Origin: Roseomonas gilardii | GTDB taxonomy: Bacteria > Pseudomonadota > Alphaproteobacteria > Acetobacterales > Acetobacteraceae | Direction of reading: 5' to 3' | Assembly (NCBI RefSeq): GCF_001941945.1 | Contig: NZ_CP015587.1 | Coordinates: 1-52,461, forward strand | DNA: 52,461 bases | Shown: in pieces, positions 23,357-31,751 of the stretch | How the letters are laid out: each line of letters starts with the position of its first letter | Numbering within the stretch: the first letter of the stretch is position 1 | Program-made: the position numbers and the translations under genes | Notes under the pieces: generated by a model | The model's database searches: none | Told to the model about the DNA's origin: nothing | The model's input: the letters and a program-made list of their open reading frames with translations, nothing else

Positions 23357-23724
23357 CTACCGGATTCGTAGCAGCAGTAGGCCAGCCGTCAGGGAAAGGC
23401 CGGCAAGCTCACCAACCCCAACGAATAGCCTGCGAAGTCGCGCAGGACCCCCATCATGAGGGGACCAAGAGCGTAAGCTGCCTGTCCAAAAGCAGTGCTC
23501 AGACCAAGTACGCGCATGAAGGCTTCCGTGGCGAACTCCCTGCCGATGATGAGAGCCGAAGCCGCGCCTGCCAAAAAGTAAGTCGTCAGATTCACGGAAA
23601 GGATAGAGATGGACCAGCCTCGGCTGGTATGCAGCTCAGCCAGATAGATTGCTTGACCGTAAAAGCCGAAGCCCCAGGTGAAAATCGCCAGTGCTAAAAC
23701 AAGCGAGGATAGCCGGCCATTCAT
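23357..23724 (-). pseudogene. MFS transporter with internal deletion and frameshift
   Basis: The 111-codon frame joins the N-terminal part of an MFS permease (FTWGFGFYGQAIYLAELHTSRGWS, TTYFLAGAASALIIG) to its C-terminal part (EFATEAFMRVLGLSTAFGQAAYALGPLMMG). All helices in between are missing; MFS proteins are usually about 400 aa. After GYSLGLVSL the frame breaks, and the likely terminus LTAGLLLLRIR continues in another frame up to the stop at 23357. The transporter cannot be functional. Confidence 0.8.
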
Positions 23725-23780
23725 CTACTATCTCATCTACCGCTGCCTTAGCCGCCTCAAGGTGCCTGGAAGTAGCGTGA

Positions 23781-24230
23781 TCAACCCGCATCCGGAGTTG
23801 AACCAGCATGGGTTATGTCGGGACGAGCGGCGAAGAGCGGTCCATCTTCGTAGCATAGCGCTACCAGCTTCACTGGTTGGTCGAGCTCTATGGTTTCCTT
23901 GTCGAGCAAGCGGGTCGCAAGTCGGACCCCTTCTTCCAAATCCACGATTGCAATGCTATAGGGTGCGTCGCCTTGGAATGCAGCCGGCGCTGCATGGATA
24001 ACAGTGGAAGCGTAGAGGCGCCCCCTGCCCGATAATTCACGCCAGATGATCCGACGAGACCAGCAGTGCGGACAGATAGCTTTGGGAGGAAAGGTGAAAC
24101 GGTCGCAATCCTCGCAATACGTTGACTGAAAGCGGCCTTCGGCTAATCCATTCCAGAATGGGGCTGTCGTGGCCGTTACGCGAGGTGGATAGGCACGACG
24201 TCCGGCACACGGGAGAACCTCGATACTCAT
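23781..24230 (-). CDS. DUF35 OB-fold / zinc-ribbon protein, thiolase partner
   Basis: A 149-aa protein with an N-terminal rubredoxin-like zinc ribbon (C39, C42, C53, C56: YCEDC and CPHC) followed by an OB-fold (RGRLYASTVIHAAPAAF, PYSIAIVDLEEGVRLATRL). DUF35 proteins form complexes with thiolase-fold enzymes, as in steroid side-chain retro-aldolases and acetone-carboxylase-type CoA pathways. Its start overlaps the stop of the thiolase-like gene by four bases (ATGA), strongly suggesting a complex between the two products. Confidence 0.92.
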   Translation of the reverse strand: MSIEVLPCAGRRAYPPRVTATTAPFWNGLAEGRFQSTYCEDCDRFTFPPKAICPHCWSRRIIWRELSGRGRLYASTVIHAAPAAFQGDAPYSIAIVDLEEGVRLATRLLDKETIELDQPVKLVALCYEDGPLFAARPDITHAGSTPDAG

Positions 24231-25504
24231 CGGACCGCCTCCAGAACATGTACAAGTGCCGCGTTATAGTTGCCGAGTTCTGCGCTAGTAACAGCGAGTC
24301 TTGCGTCGGCAACCTGCCGATTGGCCGCCTTTCCTCGAAGCTGCTCCAATGCTTCAACGAAGCTGTAGAAAGGCGTAACATAGGCCGGGTGGCCACGAGA
24401 TTGCAGCCCACCGGAGGTGCAGATCGGAATTCTGCCGCCAAGGCTGGTCTCTCCTTCTGCGGCGCAGCGGGCTCCACCGCCACGTGGTACCAATCCGAGT
24501 GCCTCGCTCACCAGCACCTCGACGATCGTACAGGGGGCGTAGAGTTCAGCAAAATCAATGTCTGACGGTTGTACGCCCGCAATGTCGTAGGCCATATGCC
24601 CGGCTCTCTGAGCTGCGATCAGGGCCGTCATGTCACCTGGAACTTCGCTGATCTGGTGCGCTCCCTCGTGATAGAAGCCGCGAGAGCGTATCCGCGCATA
24701 AGGACGTCCGGTCGCGAGAGCTACCTCCTCATCCGCCAGTACCAGACACACTGCACCATCGGAGCGCGGGGGTACCTCGTAGAGACCAAGTGGCTCCACG
24801 ATCATCGGCTGTGCAAGAACCTGCTCCAGTGTCACCGGCTTGCGAAACTGGGCGAGCGGATTGAGAGATGCATGACGGCGGTTCTTCACGGCCACAGTTG
24901 CAATCTCCTCGCGTGAAGATCTGTAGTCATGGATGTAGCGTGCGGCATCCATCGCATACCAAGCGATTGGGGTGACACCGAAAGGAACCTGGAAGTCCAC
25001 ATCCCCTGTTGCACGCATAGAACTCATCATATGCTCGGCAGCAGAGGTCGCTGTTTCGAAATTTACGCCAAGTGCGAGTGCCACACGTGTTCGACCTAAT
25101 AGAATGTCGTTCACTGCCTGTTCGAAGGCAAGGCCCGCGGTCATCCCATTGCCGAGGATCTCCGCAACTGTTCCCGTGCAGGGTAAACGCAGGTAGTGCG
25201 CCATGAATGTCGCGAAGTACTTCTGCAGCGTATACGGTCGGCACTGTGCGAAGGAGAGCGATCCGATCTCCTTCCGTTCGACACCTGCATCCGCAACAGC
25301 GTCCAGAACAACATTCGCCAGCACCTCGTGCTCAAGCACCTGCTCGGCTGCATTGGCCGGGCTTTGCCACTTGCCACAGGGGATTGCCGCGGCACCGAGT
25401 AAGGCGACAGATCTGGTCACGGTGTGGAATCCGTAGCTTGTTGTCGCGATATGGAAGTCTTCACAGACCCATACGCTTCGCGAGGACATTCCGTTGAATC
25501 TCAT
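24227..25504 (-). CDS. Thiolase-fold (SCP2/Ltp2-like) enzyme lacking the usual nucleophilic Cys
   Basis: A 425-aa thiolase-superfamily protein. The C-terminal half is clear: DFAELYAPCTIVEVLVSEALG, GGLQSRGHPA (a GHP motif) and ELGNYNAALVHVLE. Where thiolases carry the nucleophilic Cys the sequence reads EILGNGMTAGLAFEQAV, with no Cys. Enzymes of the SCP2/Ltp2 branch that work with DUF35 partners can be retro-aldolases rather than thiolases (family knowledge), so aldol-type C-C cleavage is plausible here. The start is uncertain: ATG 25504 overlaps the preceding gene by 44 bp, and GTG 25420 (VTRSVALLGAAAIP) is possible. Confidence 0.85.
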   Translation of the reverse strand: MRFNGMSSRSVWVCEDFHIATTSYGFHTVTRSVALLGAAAIPCGKWQSPANAAEQVLEHEVLANVVLDAVADAGVERKEIGSLSFAQCRPYTLQKYFATFMAHYLRLPCTGTVAEILGNGMTAGLAFEQAVNDILLGRTRVALALGVNFETATSAAEHMMSSMRATGDVDFQVPFGVTPIAWYAMDAARYIHDYRSSREEIATVAVKNRRHASLNPLAQFRKPVTLEQVLAQPMIVEPLGLYEVPPRSDGAVCLVLADEEVALATGRPYARIRSRGFYHEGAHQISEVPGDMTALIAAQRAGHMAYDIAGVQPSDIDFAELYAPCTIVEVLVSEALGLVPRGGGARCAAEGETSLGGRIPICTSGGLQSRGHPAYVTPFYSFVEALEQLRGKAANRQVADARLAVTSAELGNYNAALVHVLEAVR

Positions 25505-26615
25505 TGCTCCCGCCCCCGATCGGACCTACGCGGGAATCACGGAAGAACATCTGCATGTCGTATTCCATTGAGTATCCCGCACCACCAAGTATCTGAAGAC
25601 CTTCATCAGCGCAGCGGAAGTTGTTCTCCGTGCAAATAATCTTAGCTATTGAGGTCTCTTCGATCGCTGGGTGTCCCGCATCGATCAAATCAGCGACCCG
25701 ATACACAGACTGCCTGGCGGTCTCGGACATGATCAGCATGTTGGCGAGCTTATGCTGGATCACCTGGAAATCTGAGATAGGATGGCCGAACTGAATACGT
25801 TCCTTGGCGTAGTCCCTCGCATACTCCGTGATCTTGAAGCAGTGTCCGGAGGAAATGGCAGCGAGCCCAAGGCGTTCGATGCCAAGACATGTCATGATGT
25901 TCTTCCAGGCTGCACCCTCGCTGCCGATGAGGTTCGAAGCTGGCACCCTGACATCTTCGAAGAAGACCTCGTTGGCGTGGGTGGTACGACGCCCTAGCAT
26001 GGCAAGAGGTCGGATCGTCACGCCCGCCGCCCGGGCATCCACCAGCAGTGCGCTCATACCCTTGTGCCGTTCCGCACTTGGATCGGTCTTTGCAATGACA
26101 ACCAGATAGTCGGCGACGTGCGCGCAGGTGATCCAGACTTTGTTACCGTTCAGGATAAACTCATCCCCCCTGCGAACCGCATTGGTCTTGATCCCTGCCA
26201 CGTCAGATCCGGTCCCGGGTTCGGACATGGCCAATGCCAACTTCACGTCGCCGGACATGATCTTCGGGATGACGTCGCTCTGGACCTCGGGTTGGCCAAA
26301 TTTGACGACATGCATGCCAGCGTAGATCAGTGTGGTCGTCACGGCCTGGGCAATTCCAGTATAGTAATATCCAAGTGTCTCCAGTAGAACAGCCAGATCC
26401 TTTGCTGACCCCGCCATGCCTCCGAACTTCTCAGGATAGAAAAGTCTCAAGTAACCTGCTTCCGCCAGAGCGTTATAGGCGTCGTGCGGGAACTCTTTTG
26501 CCTCATCCATTTTCCGGACGCGTTCCCAGGGCAAATGGCGCTCGCAGATGTCGAGGATGCTTTCACGCATCATCTTCTGCTCATCGGTCAGTCCTGTTAG
26601 ATTCATGAGTGTCAT
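25461..26615 (-). CDS. Acyl-CoA dehydrogenase
   Basis: A 384-aa acyl-CoA dehydrogenase with the FAD/substrate signature LAMSEPGTGSDVAGIKT (about 128-144) and the C-terminal signature GGAGYSMEYDMQMFFRD. At the position of the MCAD catalytic Glu (the IxEGTxEIQ motif) it has IGGGSNEIQ without that Glu. A Glu occurs instead at residue 247 (LGIERLGLAA), as in isovaleryl-CoA-type enzymes that use this second site. It should introduce an alpha-beta double bond in an acyl-CoA and reduce ETF. The start overlaps the maoC stop by four bases. Confidence 0.95.
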   Translation of the reverse strand: MTLMNLTGLTDEQKMMRESILDICERHLPWERVRKMDEAKEFPHDAYNALAEAGYLRLFYPEKFGGMAGSAKDLAVLLETLGYYYTGIAQAVTTTLIYAGMHVVKFGQPEVQSDVIPKIMSGDVKLALAMSEPGTGSDVAGIKTNAVRRGDEFILNGNKVWITCAHVADYLVVIAKTDPSAERHKGMSALLVDARAAGVTIRPLAMLGRRTTHANEVFFEDVRVPASNLIGSEGAAWKNIMTCLGIERLGLAAISSGHCFKITEYARDYAKERIQFGHPISDFQVIQHKLANMLIMSETARQSVYRVADLIDAGHPAIEETSIAKIICTENNFRCADEGLQILGGAGYSMEYDMQMFFRDSRVGPIGGGSNEIQRNVLAKRMGL

Positions 26616-27109
26616 TGCCTTCCTCCCGCTTGGACTCTGCTGCTTTTCTGTAGTGCTTCGGCACCGGCACGCGTGAGCACCATGGTCGTCATCAGCCCAC
26701 TCTGGACGACTTCGTCATGATGATTGATCAACTCCATCCGCCTGACCAGCACGCCCCGGTCTGGTTTAGAGGTCGGACGGGCAGAGATCACCGTGGCCCT
26801 CAGGCGCACGGTATCGCCAAAATAGATGGGCTCCAGGTATCGCCATTCATCGATGCCAAGTGCGGCGATCGCCGTCCCTTCGAGGTAACCTACGCTGGCG
26901 CTCAGGCCGGTGCAGATCGATAAGCCCAGAGCGCCATGAGCAATCCGCTGCCCCAGGGGCGAACGTTTCGCATGCTCGGCATCCGTGTGCATCGGACTGG
27001 TATCACCCGATAGCCAGGAGAACATAACGACGTCAGTCTCCGTAATGGTCCTGGAACGCGTCGTATCAACTTGGCCAATCCGAAAATCCTCGATGCATTT
27101 CCCACGCAT
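26612..27109 (-). CDS. MaoC-like (R)-enoyl-CoA hydratase, copy 1
   Basis: A 165-aa hot-dog-fold protein from the ATG at 27109 (MRGKCIEDFRIGQ). The hydratase catalytic pair is visible as D and H in SGDTSPMHTDAEHAKRSPLGQRIAHG, and a FGDTVRLRATVIS-type strand follows. MaoC enzymes hydrate enoyl-CoA esters. The adjacent gene at 27132-27596 is a close paralogue, about two-thirds identical by eye. A TTG start at 27151 would overlap that gene and is disfavoured. Confidence 0.92.
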   Translation of the reverse strand: MRGKCIEDFRIGQVDTTRSRTITETDVVMFSWLSGDTSPMHTDAEHAKRSPLGQRIAHGALGLSICTGLSASVGYLEGTAIAALGIDEWRYLEPIYFGDTVRLRATVISARPTSKPDRGVLVRRMELINHHDEVVQSGLMTTMVLTRAGAEALQKSSRVQAGGRQ

Positions 27110-27131
27110 TGGACTTTGCTCCAGATGATGG

Positions 27132-27596
27132 TCACATCGACGAGGTTGCAACAGAACGTGTCAGGACTAGCGTTGTCATCAAGCCGGACTGCACGATCTC
27201 ATCTCGCTGATTGAGAAGCTCCATTCGCCTGACCAGCACGCCACGATCAGGCTTCGAACTCACTCGGGTAGAGATCACCGTAGCGCGCAGTCGCACCGTG
27301 TCGCCCAACAGGATCGGCCGAAGGAATTTCCACTCGTCCACTCCAAGTGCAGCGATGGCGCTACCCTGCAGGTAGCCGAGATCAGCTGTGAAGCCGGTAC
27401 AGAGTGATAGCCCCAGTGTGCCATGGGCGATACGCTCCCCCATCGGAGAGCGGCGGCTGTGCTCCGCATCCGTATGCATCGGATTCACGTCACCCGAGAT
27501 CCAGGAGTAGGTGACAACATCCGTCTCCGTCACGGTGCGAGCCCGGCTTTCATCCACTTGGCCCTCGGCAAATTCTTCCAGATACCTTCCTGCCAT
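27132..27596 (-). CDS. MaoC-like (R)-enoyl-CoA hydratase, copy 2
   Basis: A 154-aa MaoC-domain protein from the ATG at 27596 (MAGRYLEEFAEGQVDESRAR). It carries the active-site motif SGDVNPMHTDAEHSRRSPMG and the hot-dog strand LLGDTVRLRATVIS. It is a tandem paralogue of the next gene, sharing the runs GLSxCTG, AIAALGxDEW and SKPDRGVLVRRMEL. Paired MaoC subunits form heterodimers in steroid side-chain beta-oxidation (family knowledge), so the two may work together. The preceding acyl-CoA synthetase gene ends at 27607, 11 bp upstream. Confidence 0.92.
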   Translation of the reverse strand: MAGRYLEEFAEGQVDESRARTVTETDVVTYSWISGDVNPMHTDAEHSRRSPMGERIAHGTLGLSLCTGFTADLGYLQGSAIAALGVDEWKFLRPILLGDTVRLRATVISTRVSSKPDRGVLVRRMELLNQRDEIVQSGLMTTLVLTRSVATSSM

Positions 27597-27606
27597 TGCT
27601 GCCTCC

Positions 27607-29757
27607 CTAGACCAGAACGACCAGCGCATCCGCTGCAACGACGCCTTCACGCCCGACGATGAGGGGATTTACGTCGACTTCTTCCATCACATCGACAAGG
27701 TCCGATGCCATCTCCGAGAAGCGACAGATGGCCTCGACAGCAGCGTCCACATCCAGCGCTGGTTGGTTACGGAAGCCTGTCAGCAAGCGGTAGCCACGTA
27801 AGGATGCCAGGAGCTTTCGGGCTCTGGTCGGGCTGACGGGTGCAAGGGCTGTCGAAACGTCACCCAGCACCTCAACCAGCACACCGCCGAGCCCCACCGC
27901 GATCATCGGTCCAAACTGCGCATCTCGTTGCAGCCCCAGGACCAGCTCAGCGCCAGGGGGAGCCATGGACTGCACACTCAAGCCATCCAGGCGAGCATCC
28001 GGCTTATGTTGGCGCACAGACTTGAGGATTTCCTCCGCAGCTTGCCGCACGGCTTCGTCGCTTTGCAGGTTCAGTCGGATGCCGTGAACTTCGGTCTTAT
28101 GTGGAACATCGGCGGACGCGATCTTGACCACTACGGGGAAGCCGACCTTAGCCGCTGCATCTGCTGCCTCAGCAGGGCTGCTGATTACAATCTCACGTGG
28201 CACCACGATACCATAAGCAGCAAGGATGCGTTTCGAGTCCTGCTCGCTCAGCGTTCGGCCTGACCTTCCGGCCACGGCGATGATCTCACGTGCTGTGTCG
28301 GCAGCCGTGAGTGGCGACAGGCGAGGGGAGAGGTTATCTAGAGGGGTATCCCGACGTTCATGCCAGTCATGCCAGCTCCGAATGGTTTCCATGCAGCGCT
28401 CGGCAGAACGAAAGAGAGTCACTCTCGGGTCTGCGTCCAGCAGAGCACTGCCAGGACCCTCCAGCCAGTCCGTCATCCATACCCCGGCCACGGCACAGTC
28501 TGTCCGTGCGGCAACCTCCGTGAGAACTGGTGCGCGATGGCCTGTGGAGGCTTCATGCGCGAAGACGAAGGGCACAACGACGGAGCTGAAACCTGGATCT
28601 GTGACGAAGGCATCCAGGCAATGGGCAAAAGTTGAGGAGGTCTTTAGCACCTCGGCCGTGAGATCAGCAGGGTTGGCAACTGCGCCGAAGTCAGGGACCA
28701 CCGCTTCCAAGGCCCTTCTGGTTACTGAGCTGAGTTCCGGTAGCAACAGGCCCATCTTCTCAGCCTTGTCGGCATTGATAACGCCCGCTCCCCCAGAAGT
28801 AGACATGATGCCGACACCGCGCCCCCGGGCGGGACGCCCGTTGCGCGCAAAGAAACTGGCACGCTCGATGACCGCTTCCAGATCATCGACCACAACTGCT
28901 CCTACGTCCTCGAAAGCAGCACGGTAAGCACTATCAGCTCCCACCATCGTACCAGTGTGCGATAGGGCCGCCTTGCGGCTCGCCTCTCCGTTGCCGGCCT
29001 TGTAGGTGATCAGGGCCTTGCCTGCTGCGGTGGCTCGACGCGCAGCATCGAGGAACCGTTTCCCGCTCTTCACGCCTTCGAAGAGGCAGATGATAGAGCG
29101 AACCTCGGGATCATCCGCGAGTGCGGAGATAAAGTCGCAGATGTCGACATCTGCGGAGTTGCCGGCAGCAAGGTAATGGCTCACACCCACGCCGCGTGTC
29201 ATGGATTGCAGCACTGCGTAGCCTAGTGCACCGCTTTGCGAAACGATAGCCACGGGTCCCGATCGCCCGCCGACCATTTGGCCGCAGTCGGGCATGAAGT
29301 TCATGATGGCGCCGCTTCGCATATTGGCGATACCAACACAGTTAGGGCCGGCAACCCGGATACCGCTGCGTTGTGCCAAGGTAACGATGGCTACTTGCTC
29401 TGCCACACGCTCAGGCAAGCCTGTCTCTGCGAATCCTGAGGCATAGACGATGGCACCGCCGACTCCCAAGCGGATCGCTTGGCCAAGCGATTCCTCTACC
29501 TGTGTTCGAGCCACACAGAGAACAACGCAATCAGGCGCTTCAGGTAGATCAGTCAGGCTGGGAAAGCATTCCCTGCCCGCGATTTCCCGATACTTCGGAT
29601 TGACGCCAAAGACCTTGCCATGGAACCCAGCGAGGTTAGCCAGGGTGCGTTGGCCGAAAGAGCCAGGTGTCGCCGAAGCGCCGACCACAGCCACGCTTTT
29701 GGGATCTATCAGCTTCTGAAGATCGGGTAGTCGGTAGACGGCTCGCTCCGTCGCCAT
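27607..29757 (-). CDS. Acyl-CoA synthetase, NDP-forming (ACD type)
   Basis: A 716-aa protein from the ATG at 29757, preceded by the strong ribosome binding site ggagggcgac. The N-terminal CoA-binding domain (PKSVAVVGASATPGSFGQRTL) is followed by succinyl-CoA-synthetase-like domains (GPVAIVSQSGALGYAV, ALSHTGTMVGAD with the phospho-His region). The C-terminal ATP-grasp domain starts near KRILAAYGIVVP and ends VMEEVDVNPLIV. These enzymes make acyl-CoA from a free acid with ATP or ADP turnover. It is the likely activating enzyme of the pathway and the first gene after the operator at 29803-29827. Confidence 0.93.
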   Translation of the reverse strand: MATERAVYRLPDLQKLIDPKSVAVVGASATPGSFGQRTLANLAGFHGKVFGVNPKYREIAGRECFPSLTDLPEAPDCVVLCVARTQVEESLGQAIRLGVGGAIVYASGFAETGLPERVAEQVAIVTLAQRSGIRVAGPNCVGIANMRSGAIMNFMPDCGQMVGGRSGPVAIVSQSGALGYAVLQSMTRGVGVSHYLAAGNSADVDICDFISALADDPEVRSIICLFEGVKSGKRFLDAARRATAAGKALITYKAGNGEASRKAALSHTGTMVGADSAYRAAFEDVGAVVVDDLEAVIERASFFARNGRPARGRGVGIMSTSGGAGVINADKAEKMGLLLPELSSVTRRALEAVVPDFGAVANPADLTAEVLKTSSTFAHCLDAFVTDPGFSSVVVPFVFAHEASTGHRAPVLTEVAARTDCAVAGVWMTDWLEGPGSALLDADPRVTLFRSAERCMETIRSWHDWHERRDTPLDNLSPRLSPLTAADTAREIIAVAGRSGRTLSEQDSKRILAAYGIVVPREIVISSPAEAADAAAKVGFPVVVKIASADVPHKTEVHGIRLNLQSDEAVRQAAEEILKSVRQHKPDARLDGLSVQSMAPPGAELVLGLQRDAQFGPMIAVGLGGVLVEVLGDVSTALAPVSPTRARKLLASLRGYRLLTGFRNQPALDVDAAVEAICRFSEMASDLVDVMEEVDVNPLIVGREGVVAADALVVLV

Positions 29758-29802
29758 TCCTGTCGCCCTCCATATCAGCATTATCGCTAGTGTTGTGTTA
29801 TG

Positions 29803-29827
29803 GACTAATGGACCGTCCAAATTAGTC
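29803..29827. promoter_or_regulatory. Palindromic operator upstream of the acyl-CoA synthetase operon
   Basis: The core TGGACCGTCCA (29809-29819) is a palindrome around a central C and is flanked by GACTAA and its partner TTAGTC on the outside. Nearly the same core (reversed) is found at 32789-32799 between the divergent GntR gene and the Bug gene. It lies about 50 bp upstream of the acyl-CoA synthetase start. It is proposed as the binding site of the FCD-GntR regulator at 33018. Confidence 0.65.
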
Positions 29828-29899
29828 AAGGAAAAAGTCGTGCGTTTGCTGCCTGGACGCTCTATGCAGCCTGGAAGATGCCTTCTTCCACGTTCCGAT

Positions 29900-31009
29900 T
29901 CAGACGCCAGATCTTTCGCGGCGTCGTACGCTCCACTCCGAAAGAAGGTTGGCAGCGGTGAGATCTTCTCTGATCGGTGGTCGTGCCTTTCCAGGCGTCC
30001 TGGAGAAGCGCGGTGCCGGTGCTGGCTGCATTATGCCATCGACCTCAATCATGCTACTGCGCTGCGCCATGTGCGGGTGGTTTGCCACTTCGTCCAGGTT
30101 AAGAATAGGACTTACGCAGGCGTCGGATTGAGCGAAAACCTCAGCCCAAACGTCCCGCTCGCGTTGCCGAAAGGCCTGTTCCAACTTAGCCCGGATGATC
30201 GGCCAGCCTGAACGATCCTCCCGCCGAGGCAAGGTGGCCGCATCGATCTGAAGTTTTGCCAGCAATTCCTGCCAAAATGGCTCCTCCAGCGCACCGACCG
30301 CGATGTAGCGCCCATCGGCAGTCTCATAGGTCCCATACCAGGGTGCGCCACCATCGAGGTGATTGCCCCCCCGCTGTGCAATCCATTGGCCGCGTGCCAT
30401 GAATCCATGAAACAGTGACATGAGCAGGGCGGCGCCATCGACCATGGCTGCGTCCACCACCTGCCCGTGTCCACTTCGCTGCGCCTCAATGAATGCACAT
30501 AGGACACCAAATCCCAGGAACATGGCGCCGCCGCCGTAGTCGCCCACAAGATTCAGCGGTGGCACCGGTGGCCCACCATGTGAACCGATAGCATCGAGCG
30601 CTCCCGTGAGCGCGATATAGTTGATGTCGTGCCCTGCCGTCGGCGCCAGCGGTCCCTTCTGTCCCCATCCGGTCATACGGCCATAGATAAGGCGGGGATT
30701 GGCATCCAGGCAGACATCCGGTCCAAGGCCAAGGCGTTCCATGACGCCTGGACGGTGCCCCTCTAACAAAATATTCGTGCCCTTAACGAGGTCCATTACC
30801 TGCGCCCTGTTCTCGGTGCACTTGAGATCTATTGGCAGGATGCGGCGACCACGCAGAGTCACGTCGTGCCTTGCATACCGTGGCGCGCCGGGGCGCGCTA
30901 AGTGGATGACTTCCGCGCCCATGTCCGCCAGCATCATGGCACAGAACGGCACGGGACCCAGCGCGCCGAATTCAAGTACCCGGATTCCGCAAAGCGGCCC
31001 ACTACTCAC
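29900..31009 (-). CDS. CaiB/BaiF-type (class III) CoA transferase
   Basis: A 369-aa class III CoA transferase. Family segments are GIRVLEFGALGPVPFCAMMLADMGAEVI, NILLEGHRPGVMERLGLGPD and, with the catalytic Asp, AGHDINYIALTGALDAIG. It moves CoA between an acyl-CoA and a free acid, so it may activate the substrate or recycle CoA from a product. It ends 142 bp before the synthetase start and follows the nitroreductase gene by 28 bp in the operon that begins at 32716. Confidence 0.93.
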   Translation of the reverse strand: MSSGPLCGIRVLEFGALGPVPFCAMMLADMGAEVIHLARPGAPRYARHDVTLRGRRILPIDLKCTENRAQVMDLVKGTNILLEGHRPGVMERLGLGPDVCLDANPRLIYGRMTGWGQKGPLAPTAGHDINYIALTGALDAIGSHGGPPVPPLNLVGDYGGGAMFLGFGVLCAFIEAQRSGHGQVVDAAMVDGAALLMSLFHGFMARGQWIAQRGGNHLDGGAPWYGTYETADGRYIAVGALEEPFWQELLAKLQIDAATLPRREDRSGWPIIRAKLEQAFRQRERDVWAEVFAQSDACVSPILNLDEVANHPHMAQRSSMIEVDGIMQPAPAPRFSRTPGKARPPIREDLTAANLLSEWSVRRRERSGV

Positions 31010-31037
31010 TTGACGTCTCCCTTAATGGATCTTTCCC

Positions 31038-31751
31038 TCAGGAACGCCACTGAACCACCTCCTCAATGGATGCCCGGTCCGTTCGAAAGGAGTTGGCTGG
31101 GTGTGCCTTGTCTTCATAACCGAATGAGATCCCGCACAGGACATACCTGTGATCGGGAATGCCAAGATGTCGTCGGATGAAGCCTGCGTGGGATGCGAGA
31201 GCCGCCTGGGCAATGCAGGCAACACCCAGTGCTGTCGCTGCCAACATGAAGGTCGTGACATAGGCACCACAGTCCACGGCACCATAAGTGCCAAGCACAG
31301 TATCTGTGGTCACGATGGCAACGTGCGGGGCACCGAAGAGGCGAAAATTCTCTGCTGCCTGCTTGGCCGAAGCCTCGCGGTCTCCATGGGCGATGCCAAC
31401 GGCATCATAGAGTTGGAATCCGCAAGCACGGCGCCGATCCCGATACACGCCGTCATAGGCAACTGGGAACGCGATATCTGGCGCCTGGGCATGAGTAACG
31501 GCACGGGATCGTAATCCATCCCGGAAATCATCCGTCGCTGCCCCGCGCGTCACAACAACTTGCCAGGGTTGTACATTGCACCAGGATGGCGTTTGTTGTG
31601 CTACTATCAGGATTCTTTTGATGATCTCATCGGGCACAGGATCCGATAGAAAGGCGCGGCAGCTATGTCGCTGAACCAGGAGCCGATGAAGAGCATCAAT
31701 GGAAGACAATTCGTCTGTGACATTGGAACCTGCCGGTTCTGAGCGAATCAT
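31038..31751 (-). CDS. Nitroreductase-family flavoenzyme
   Basis: A 237-aa FMN-dependent nitroreductase-type protein. It shows the N-terminal RHSCRAF motif, TPSWCNVQPWQVVV (FMN-binding region) and GVACIAQAALASH with ISFGYEDKAHPAN at the end. Such enzymes reduce nitro groups, quinones or enones, and some dehydrogenate. The start overlaps the Bug gene stop by four bases, so co-translation is likely. It could reflect a nitro-substituted or unsaturated cyclic substrate, but this cannot be decided from the sequence. Confidence 0.9.
   Translation of the reverse strand: MIRSEPAGSNVTDELSSIDALHRLLVQRHSCRAFLSDPVPDEIIKRILIVAQQTPSWCNVQPWQVVVTRGAATDDFRDGLRSRAVTHAQAPDIAFPVAYDGVYRDRRRACGFQLYDAVGIAHGDREASAKQAAENFRLFGAPHVAIVTTDTVLGTYGAVDCGAYVTTFMLAATALGVACIAQAALASHAGFIRRHLGIPDHRYVLCGISFGYEDKAHPANSFRTDRASIEEVVQWRS

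Noticed and set aside
29795-30211. A plus-strand 138-codon frame at the end of the CoA-transferase gene
   Set aside because: Antisense to a clear CaiB-family gene and rich in Cys/Arg without motifs.
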